DNA of 64,000 bases, taken from contig NZ_KE387185.1 of NCBI RefSeq assembly GCF_000430645.1, forward strand, positions 1,275,780 to 1,339,779, written 5' to 3'. Positions 18,620 through 25,802 of this stretch are shown piece after piece. Numbering within the stretch: the stretch's first letter is position 1; every line of letters begins with the position of its first letter. Source of the DNA: Aquimarina latercula DSM 2041 (GTDB lineage Bacteria > Bacteroidota > Bacteroidia > Flavobacteriales > Flavobacteriaceae). The position numbers were made by a program, and so were the translations under genes. The notes beneath the pieces were generated by a model. The model did not search any database and was not told where the DNA came from. It saw only the letters and a program-made list of their open reading frames with translations.

Positions 18620-19726
18620 GTGGAAATCAACAAGAAAAATAGAACAGAACTTAAAGGATATTTTAAGATTAATGACAAACCTACACAAGAGGAGTTTGCA
18701 GATTTTATAGAAGCTGTGTTGAATCAAGCAGAAGATGGTGTCGCAAAAGTACAAGGAAACCCATTATCTGTGCAGGCAGAAGGAGAGCGAGTGGGTACGC
18801 AAGAAGTGTTGGATCTATATGAGAGTTTTTCTGATGACAATCCGCAATGGTCTATTAACCTAAATCCAAGAGTAAATTCTGATACACCCAATAGCAATCA
18901 GCCTGGTTTTAATATCAAAGATACTACGGGACAAAGTAGACTATTTATTAAGTCAGGAGAGGGAAATGTTGGTATAGGAACTATAGAGCCAACAGCCAAA
19001 CTTACAGTTGAAGGGAAAGATACAGCTCCATTAATTTCTATAACGGATACCACCAATACCCCCACTACTATTTTTAAGGTTTCTCAAAAACAAGGAGTTG
19101 CTATAAAAGGAACATTGCAGGTAGAAGGAGATCTAAAAGCATCAAATATCTCTGATGACGAAGAATTGGATAATACTACAACCAGTCATGATAAGCTTGC
19201 TACCCAAAAAGCAGTAAAGACCTATGTAGATACACGCTTGCCTAAAGGATTGATTTCTATGTGGTCTGGACAAGATATCCCAAAAGGTTGGGTATTGTGT
19301 GATGGAACCAATAATACGCCAGATTTATCAGGAAAATTTATCGTAGGAATGGAAAAGAACAATCCAGAGTATCAAATTGGGAAAAAAGGAGGTGCAAAAG
19401 AAGTAACGCTTACTGAAGCACAAATGCCAAGTCATACCCATTTAGATAAAGGGCATAACCATAACATAACGGATCCTGGTCATAACCATAATCATGGAAG
19501 TTTTAATGGATTGGTTAGGTTTACTGGTAGGGATACTACTGATACAATGGATAATAATCCAGGTGCTGGTAAAGAGTTTGCATTAAATAATTTTGGAACA
19601 ATTCAGAGCAATAAAACAGGTGTTTCTATTAAAACTGCCAAAGCAAATTTACAATCAACAGGAGGCAATAAAGCTCATGAAAACCGTCCACCATATTTTG
19701 TATTAGCATACATCATGAAATTATAA
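18620..19726 (+). CDS. eCIS fibre protein 2, tandem paralogue of fibre 1
   Basis: A 368-residue protein with a GTG start (MEINKKNRTELKGYFKIND). The first ~125 residues are nearly identical to fibre 1, so both probably plug into the same baseplate socket. The shaft is shorter and the tip differs: it is His/Asn-rich (SHTHLDKGHNHNITDPGHNH) before the shared ENRPPYFVLAYIMKL end. Conserved anchor with divergent tip is the classic pattern of receptor-binding diversification by duplication. It could widen the target range or form a hetero-fibre. Confidence 0.85.
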   Translation: MEINKKNRTELKGYFKINDKPTQEEFADFIEAVLNQAEDGVAKVQGNPLSVQAEGERVGTQEVLDLYESFSDDNPQWSINLNPRVNSDTPNSNQPGFNIKDTTGQSRLFIKSGEGNVGIGTIEPTAKLTVEGKDTAPLISITDTTNTPTTIFKVSQKQGVAIKGTLQVEGDLKASNISDDEELDNTTTSHDKLATQKAVKTYVDTRLPKGLISMWSGQDIPKGWVLCDGTNNTPDLSGKFIVGMEKNNPEYQIGKKGGAKEVTLTEAQMPSHTHLDKGHNHNITDPGHNHNHGSFNGLVRFTGRDTTDTMDNNPGAGKEFALNNFGTIQSNKTGVSIKTAKANLQSTGGNKAHENRPPYFVLAYIMKL

Positions 19727-19794
19727 TCATTTCAAAAACTACGGCGACAGTTACATATCAATTTGGAGAATACGAACAATAATTACCTTTTACA

Positions 19795-22236
19795 ATGACA
19801 GATACCATCACCATACCTAAAGCAGTACCGCAAGACAGTGCGTTGAGCTATGAATTCCTGAGAACAGAAGGAATACAATTGATCCAAAAAATGGCAGGAG
19901 ATACATGGACCGATCATAATATCCATGATCCTGGTATTACGATTTTAGAACAAGTATGCTATGCCGTAACCGATCTTGCATATCGTATGGAATTTGATAT
20001 CCAGGATTTGATAGGGAATGACCATAAGAGTTTATATAGTCCAGCGACCATTTTGACTACAAATCCTGTGACCCTTATGGATATTCGTAAGATGGTGATT
20101 GATATAGAAGGAGTTAAGAATGCATGGGTAGAAAAAGTAGTTCCCAAAAATGCTAATGAACTTGTACCTAGTATTCCCAAAGGATTGTTTCGTGTGTTTA
20201 TAGAAAAAGATGGATTATTTGATATTCCTGGTAGTAAAATAATAACTGCAGTTCGAGAAAAATTATATAGTTGTCGTTCTATTTGTGAAGATTTTGAAGA
20301 AATCAAACTATTGGATACACAAGGGGTAAGATTACAAGGTGTGATCGAAATTGCTGATAACGTAGACGATATCCATGAACTTATTGCAAATATGTTACAT
20401 CGTGTTGGCACTCATTTTTCGCCTCGTATTCCTTTTTACACCTTGCAACAACAACTAGAAAAAGGTAAAACAACGGATGAAATTTTTGATGGCCCTCGAT
20501 TACATCATGGTTTTATGGAAGATCAGGATATCGCCAAAGCCTATCGTAAAGAGGAAATCCAAACCTCGGATGTGATTAAAGAAATTATGGATCAACCGGG
20601 TATTTTGGTTATCGATAAACTGGCACTTGCTACAGGAACTAATACGATAAAAAATTGGCTCTTACCATTAGATACTTCCAAAACACCTATTCTAGATGTT
20701 GATGGCACCTTATCGCAATTATCTTTTACGTCTAAAGGCCTTACAGTAAGTGTTGATATAGAACGAATCAAACAGTTATATAATCAAAAAAGAACAGAAG
20801 AAGTCTCTAGATTAGGATCGTTAATAGAAAAAGACATCGTTCTACCTATATCCGATGCACCATCATTAGATCAATACTATCCGATTCAAAATCAATTTCC
20901 GATGAATTATGGTATTGGAGAAATAGGATTACCAGATACCGCTTCTGCTATCAGAAAAGCACAAGCAAAACAATTGAGTGGATATCTACTGTTTTTTGAG
21001 CAAACCCTTGCTAATTATTTTTCTCAGTTAGCAAATTTCAAAAAACTAATGAGTTTTGATGGGAACGATACCAGTACATATTTTAATCAAAATTTGTTGA
21101 ATTGTGTTCCTGGAATTTCAGAGTTGCTAGACAGTCCAGGTAGTTATACTTCGTATTTAGAGGAAATGACTGCTGATACCAATACAGGATTATTAAGAAA
21201 AAATAAATTCTTGAATCATTTGTTAGCTCGATTTGCCGAGAAGTTTACCTCTTACGGAATGGTATTAAAAGATACTACTGATAATCAGGATACTTCGGAT
21301 AAAAAATTGATTAAAGACAAAGCACGATTTTTAAAAGAATATCCTGTGGTTAGTGGTTGCAAAGCAAAAGGATATGATATCAAAAGTGATCTTTGGGATA
21401 CCAAAAATGTCTCTGGGTTAGAAAAAAGAATTTCATTAAAGATAGGGATCGAGGATTACAGTCGTAGAAATCTCGGAAATGGGGAAGCCGCAGGTTTACA
21501 TATGGTAGAACATATTTTGTTGCGATCTAGAAAATCCTATCCCTATCCTTTTGTAGCGGGTTACGGTACATCACCAATCACAACATTTGAGGCTGCTATC
21601 ACAGAAGAGTTTACACGATGTGTCATCGGTGATCATGATGTGCTACCAGGAGAAGAAGTAGAAATTACCAACAATGATAGTTATAATAGTATCTATACTG
21701 TATTAGCAGTTGGTGATGACTTTTTTGAGATCAAAGCACCTTTTCAGGAATCAGAAACAGGAGCGGTTTGGAAGCGTATGCATGATATACGATATTATTT
21801 ACGCTCGGCTGCGATTCAAAGTTTTAGAGCGGCAACTAATTCCAATCATACCTTTTGTCATATAGGAGCACATTCTTTACAAGTTGGAGACCTTATAGAA
21901 ATTACCAAAACAACCCATTATAATGGAGAGCATACCATTATTTCTATATCCAACGATGGTTTTGAAATCGATGTGCCTTTTGCTGAGGAAGAGGAAACAG
22001 GACGATGGATGTCCAATAATACTCCACAAGATCCGTATTCTTTGCAGCTCACGTTTATGCTTCCTTCATGGATAGAAAGATATCAGGATGAGGACTTCAA
22101 AAAATTCATTGCCTTAACCATTCGAGAAGAAACTCCTGTGCATATCAGAACCAATATTCAGTGGTTGGATGAAAAGGAGATGCAAGAATTTGATCATGCG
22201 TATCATCGTTTCCTTACTGAAATTCAAAACGGATAA
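19795..22236 (+). CDS. eCIS baseplate wedge protein, gp7-like (Pvc12-like)
   Basis: An 813-residue protein. Its N terminus matches this family: EGIQLIQKMAGDTWTDHNIH, then DPGITILEQVCYAVTDLAYR. It partners with the gp6-like protein in the wedge. Near the C terminus (about residues 606-741) are two tandem ~45-residue beta repeats (PGEEVEITNNDSYNSIYTVL and VGDLIEITKTTHYNGEHTII, each ending ETGxxW). They look like an inserted surface module. The end (VEHILLRSR and the DEDFKKFIALTIREETPVHI segment) is typical of the family. Confidence 0.9.
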   Translation: MTDTITIPKAVPQDSALSYEFLRTEGIQLIQKMAGDTWTDHNIHDPGITILEQVCYAVTDLAYRMEFDIQDLIGNDHKSLYSPATILTTNPVTLMDIRKMVIDIEGVKNAWVEKVVPKNANELVPSIPKGLFRVFIEKDGLFDIPGSKIITAVREKLYSCRSICEDFEEIKLLDTQGVRLQGVIEIADNVDDIHELIANMLHRVGTHFSPRIPFYTLQQQLEKGKTTDEIFDGPRLHHGFMEDQDIAKAYRKEEIQTSDVIKEIMDQPGILVIDKLALATGTNTIKNWLLPLDTSKTPILDVDGTLSQLSFTSKGLTVSVDIERIKQLYNQKRTEEVSRLGSLIEKDIVLPISDAPSLDQYYPIQNQFPMNYGIGEIGLPDTASAIRKAQAKQLSGYLLFFEQTLANYFSQLANFKKLMSFDGNDTSTYFNQNLLNCVPGISELLDSPGSYTSYLEEMTADTNTGLLRKNKFLNHLLARFAEKFTSYGMVLKDTTDNQDTSDKKLIKDKARFLKEYPVVSGCKAKGYDIKSDLWDTKNVSGLEKRISLKIGIEDYSRRNLGNGEAAGLHMVEHILLRSRKSYPYPFVAGYGTSPITTFEAAITEEFTRCVIGDHDVLPGEEVEITNNDSYNSIYTVLAVGDDFFEIKAPFQESETGAVWKRMHDIRYYLRSAAIQSFRAATNSNHTFCHIGAHSLQVGDLIEITKTTHYNGEHTIISISNDGFEIDVPFAEEEETGRWMSNNTPQDPYSLQLTFMLPSWIERYQDEDFKKFIALTIREETPVHIRTNIQWLDEKEMQEFDHAYHRFLTEIQNG

Positions 22237-22247
22237 AAGAACGGATT

Positions 22248-23849
22248 ATGGTACAGCAAAAACACATAGTTAATAAACAGATTTTAGAAATACATGTACC
22301 GAAACATTCGGATACATCGAAGATACAGCATGAATTGAGTTCGTTGTGTAGAAATCAATTGACGACTGTGCTGGATCGTGTGCTTAGCCAAGCGAATGTA
22401 TCAGAATCATCGCTTCAGATCGATCGGTTAACATTGGATTTAGGAAATGTGTCTTTGCAAAATTTCGAAACTGCTTTTACCGAAAAATTACAAGAAGAAC
22501 TCATAGCATATCAACGAGCAAATGCAGCTTTAGAAAAACAAAATAGTGATAATACTCATGAAGAAACACCATTAAGAGCTATCATTTATTATCTAAAGAC
22601 AGGTGTATTACCTTGGTGGTCAAAACAAGGAAACAAAAATGATTTTCAGGAGCAATTGTCACTATTGTTACAACAACCAAGTAGCACATTTATGAGATTG
22701 TTAAGAGAGTTTCCATGGAATCCTACCTACTTAAACCGCTTTATATATGCGAGTACAGAAGATCAATTATTAGCTTCTTTTAGACTTGTTACTGATCTTT
22801 CATCTTCTCAGATATTGAGGATTAAAAACAGTATTCTGGATAACATTCAGAAGAGATATACCTTAGAAAGGGAGAAAACAACTAATAGCTTTTGGAAAAT
22901 AGCTTTCTTAAAATATTCTGTAGCTACTACCGATTTCACATTCCTAAAAGAATGTACAAAAGAGGTACTTCTAGATCTTGATATTGATGAGAAAGAAGAA
23001 CTTATAGCAGATAATAGTCGGTATGCTTATCAGATCAAAAGATTAGTGGATTCCTGTATTGCCTTGTATGCACAAAATGCAATAGGAAAGGAATTTTTTA
23101 AGCAAGTATCATCTTTGGTAAATCATCCTTTTTTTGATCAACTATCGATAAAGATGTTGAAAGAGACGAAATCATTACTTACCGATGTAGGCAATACTTC
23201 TAAGGAAACTATAGAAGAACTAGATGTCAATAATTTGTTGACGCCTTTAGCATTGCATCTGCAAGGGTTACAAAGGGAATTGAAACATTTAGGATCAAAG
23301 CCAAAATCTATCATAACAGAACAGTTGTCTTCACCATTTGATGATACGGATTTTATATCCGTACAAAATGCAGGATTGGTATTGTTCTGGCCATTTTTAG
23401 AACGCTTTTTTGAGAATATAGGAATTATGAAGGATAAGAATTTTATGGATGAAGCAGCTCGCAACAAAGCAATTTGTGTATTACAGTATTTATGTGATAC
23501 CAAAGAAGAAGAATTGTTTGAAGGTGATTTACTACTCAATAAAATTGTATGCGGTCTAGATATCGATACGGTAGTATCGCCAATTAAATTATCAGCCGAA
23601 GAAAAAGAAATCGCCGCAGGTCTGATAATTGCTGTGATAGCAAAAGGACCTAAATGGAAAAATCTATCTTCTGATGGATTTAGAGCTTCTTATTTGTGTA
23701 GACAAGGTTCTTTGAGAACTAGAGATGGGCATTGGTTATTGCAAGTAAAAAGAGAAACTCATGATATTACATTAGAAAAAATACCATGGGGATTTCATAC
23801 CATAAAGTTACCATGGATGCAAGAAATTCTGGTGGTAGAGTGGTTGTGA
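22248..23849 (+). CDS. eCIS tape-measure protein (CIS_TMP family, Pvc14-like)
   Basis: A 533-residue protein whose N terminus (VNKQILEIHVPKHSDTSKIQ, then LSSLCRNQLTTVLDRVLSQ and LQIDRLTLDLGNV) is the conserved contractile-injection-system tape-measure start. The tape protein lies in the tube lumen during assembly and sets tube length. The middle is largely helical. The C terminus (LVLFWPFLERFFENIGIM, and the LSAEEKEIAAGLIIAVIAKG segment) is the conserved end domain. It starts 11 bp after the gp7-like gene. Confidence 0.88.
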   Translation: MVQQKHIVNKQILEIHVPKHSDTSKIQHELSSLCRNQLTTVLDRVLSQANVSESSLQIDRLTLDLGNVSLQNFETAFTEKLQEELIAYQRANAALEKQNSDNTHEETPLRAIIYYLKTGVLPWWSKQGNKNDFQEQLSLLLQQPSSTFMRLLREFPWNPTYLNRFIYASTEDQLLASFRLVTDLSSSQILRIKNSILDNIQKRYTLEREKTTNSFWKIAFLKYSVATTDFTFLKECTKEVLLDLDIDEKEELIADNSRYAYQIKRLVDSCIALYAQNAIGKEFFKQVSSLVNHPFFDQLSIKMLKETKSLLTDVGNTSKETIEELDVNNLLTPLALHLQGLQRELKHLGSKPKSIITEQLSSPFDDTDFISVQNAGLVLFWPFLERFFENIGIMKDKNFMDEAARNKAICVLQYLCDTKEEELFEGDLLLNKIVCGLDIDTVVSPIKLSAEEKEIAAGLIIAVIAKGPKWKNLSSDGFRASYLCRQGSLRTRDGHWLLQVKRETHDITLEKIPWGFHTIKLPWMQEILVVEWL

Positions 23850-23891
23850 TTTAAGGGTGTTAGGTATCAGGTATTGGGTTTGAGATTTTGT

Positions 23892-23939
23892 TGTCATACT
23901 GAGCTGTCACACTGAACCTGTAGAAGTGCTGTCGAAGTG
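23892..23939 (+). repeat. REP-like flavobacterial intergenic repeat (degenerate)
   Basis: The 214-bp gap between tape-measure and ATPase genes holds a degraded double copy of a short element: GTCATACTGAGC, then GTCACACTGAACCTGTAGAAGTG, then GCTGTCGAAGTG. A well-conserved copy (GTCACACTGAGCTTGTCGAAGTG by sequence) is at 25551. From memory, this element family is widespread in flavobacterial intergenic DNA. Confidence 0.6.
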
Positions 23940-24063
23940 TAGGGCAATGTAAAAAAGAAGGTCCATAATGATAATAGAAAATAGAAATATGAAAACGAGG
24001 GCTGAGGTTCTCGAAGTCCGATTTACAAGGAAGAACTTTAGTGCAGTTTAAAAAAATAGAGAT

Positions 24064-25461
24064 ATGGAAAAATCAACAATCATAGAAACAAAAAATCATA
24101 ATAAAACTATTACAAACGTAAATAGTAGTAATGCCCAAGTTTTGCAAGCTGAACTTGCATGGTTAAGTTTAGTATTACAAACTCGCTTAGAACTACATTT
24201 CCAACAGGAAACACCATATGAATCTGTTGAAGAATTAGCTCCTCCAGATATTGATAGTAAGGAAGGAAGTTATACCAACTTTATCCAAGAACACAAACTC
24301 AACTTTGCAGAAAGACTACTACTAATTCTGGCATTAGTACCACATCTAAAACCCGAAATATTAGATATTCTACTCACTAAAAACAAGGATTATGACAGAC
24401 GGTACAGTGAGTTTGGAGGAGTATTAGTAGAAGGGCATTTGGGATTAATACCTACCGCAGAAACCGCGATGTTTTTATTGGCAGGAGATGACCTCCAAAA
24501 ACGATTAATATATCATGGATTGGTTACTCAGTATTTTATAGGCATTCGACAAGGAATGATCAGTACGACACCGACTAAAGGAAACAGTCCTTTACTAAGC
24601 AGTATATGGATGGTATCTAATGAATATGTAGCCTCCATACTAACGGGAATACCCTATCAAGCAGTATATAGCCCTGATTTCCCTGCACAAAAGTTGCATA
24701 CTAAGTTATCGTGGCAGGATCTCATCGTCTCTAGATCTACAGCACGGAGCTTGCAGGAAATCAGGGATTGGGTAACCCATGGGCAAACAGTTTTAGAAAC
24801 TCTAGAACTCGGCAAGCGATTAAAACCTGGCTACAAAAGTTTGTTTTATGGATCACCAGGAACTGGTAAAAGTATGGCTGCCGCATTATTAGGAAAAAGC
24901 ACAGGAAAACAGGTGTATAAAATAGATCTGAGTATGACGGTTTCTAAATACATAGGAGAAACCGAAAAAAACCTGGCAAGAGTATTTGATCAGGCACAAC
25001 AACACGATTGGATCTTGTTTTTTGATGAAGCTGATTCATTATTCGGGCAGCGTACTCAGGTAAGCAGTGCTAATGATCGATACGGAAATCAGGAGATTGG
25101 ATATTTACTGCAGCGTATAGAAGATTTTCCAGGAGTGGTTATTCTTGCTAGTAATTTGAAAGATAATATAGATGAGGCATTTACTAGAAGATTCCAATCC
25201 ATGATTGAATTTACAATGCCAGGTACAGAAGAACGCTACCAACTATGGCAACAATCTTTTGCAGACAAACTACCATTAGATGCCAATGCAGATCTATGGA
25301 AAATTGCAGAACACTATGATATCTCTGGTGGATTGATGATGAACGTGATACGTAAATGTACCCTGCAAGCAGTAACTAATGAAAAAACAACCATCTCTCA
25401 ACAGAACCTGGAAACAGCCATAAAGCAGGAGTTACAGAAAGAGGGAGTGATTATAAGTTAA
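24064..25461 (+). CDS. eCIS AAA+ ATPase (Pvc15-like)
   Basis: A 465-residue protein. The N-terminal ~200 residues are the eCIS-specific helical domain. The AAA+ core follows, with Walker A GSPGTGKS (residues 263-270), Walker B ILFFDEAD (about 317-324), sensor-1 VVILASNLKDNIDEAF and the arginine-finger region TRRFQSMIEF. It is proposed to help load cargo or assemble the particle and is the last core gene of the locus. It is immediately followed by the repeat-flanked cargo gene, consistent with a loading role. Confidence 0.93.
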   Translation: MEKSTIIETKNHNKTITNVNSSNAQVLQAELAWLSLVLQTRLELHFQQETPYESVEELAPPDIDSKEGSYTNFIQEHKLNFAERLLLILALVPHLKPEILDILLTKNKDYDRRYSEFGGVLVEGHLGLIPTAETAMFLLAGDDLQKRLIYHGLVTQYFIGIRQGMISTTPTKGNSPLLSSIWMVSNEYVASILTGIPYQAVYSPDFPAQKLHTKLSWQDLIVSRSTARSLQEIRDWVTHGQTVLETLELGKRLKPGYKSLFYGSPGTGKSMAAALLGKSTGKQVYKIDLSMTVSKYIGETEKNLARVFDQAQQHDWILFFDEADSLFGQRTQVSSANDRYGNQEIGYLLQRIEDFPGVVILASNLKDNIDEAFTRRFQSMIEFTMPGTEERYQLWQQSFADKLPLDANADLWKIAEHYDISGGLMMNVIRKCTLQAVTNEKTTISQQNLETAIKQELQKEGVIIS

Positions 25462-25470
25462 AAAACGTCA

Positions 25471-25518
25471 GTTCGAGTGATCACCTGAAGTGTAATGGAA
25501 GGTGATTGTATCGAGAAC
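25471..25518 (+). repeat. Imperfect inverted-repeat element
   Basis: The arms ATCACCT (25480-25486) and AGGTGAT (25500-25506) are exact complements. They are bordered by GTTCGAG on the left and TCGAGAAC on the right. It resembles common flavobacterial intergenic hairpins and lies just after the ATPase stop codon. Confidence 0.5.
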
Positions 25519-25550
25519 CTTTTAAGGTACAAAGTAAAAGTATTTAGATA

Positions 25551-25573
25551 GTCACACTGAGCTTGTCGAAGTG
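25551..25573 (+). repeat. REP-like element, conserved copy
   Basis: A full copy of the short element seen degraded at 23892, followed by two partial echoes (TTGTCCAAGTG, CTGTCCAAGT). It sits in the 341-bp gap between the ATPase and effector genes, which has no coding potential that I can see. Confidence 0.65.
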
Positions 25574-25722
25574 TTGTCCAAGTGCTGTCCAAGTAATAGA
25601 GAAGAGCACAATATAAATACGATTATAAATTTTAATGAATGGATTAAAACATCCATCCCTTTTCTTGCACTACAGTTCGCCTATCACTAATGTGATATCG
25701 TCTTCAAAGGAAGGGAGTAAAG

Positions 25723-25740
25723 TCCCTCTTTGAAGAGGGA
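25723..25740 (+). repeat. Short palindromic hairpin
   Basis: TCCCTCTT and AAGAGGGA are exact 8-bp complements around a 2-nt centre, within a flavobacterial-type intergenic repeat. It is about 60 bp upstream of the effector start. Confidence 0.5.
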
Positions 25741-25802
25741 TTTAGGGAGATGTTAGTAGTAAAAAGCAGTGAGTATAAGAATAATAGTTAACACAAAAAA
25801 CT

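Noticed and set aside
4965..25461. Prophage or type VI secretion system
   Set aside because: No capsid, portal, terminase, integrase, TssJLM or ClpV gene; DUF4255, LysM hub, CIS tape measure and AAA+ ATPase indicate an eCIS.
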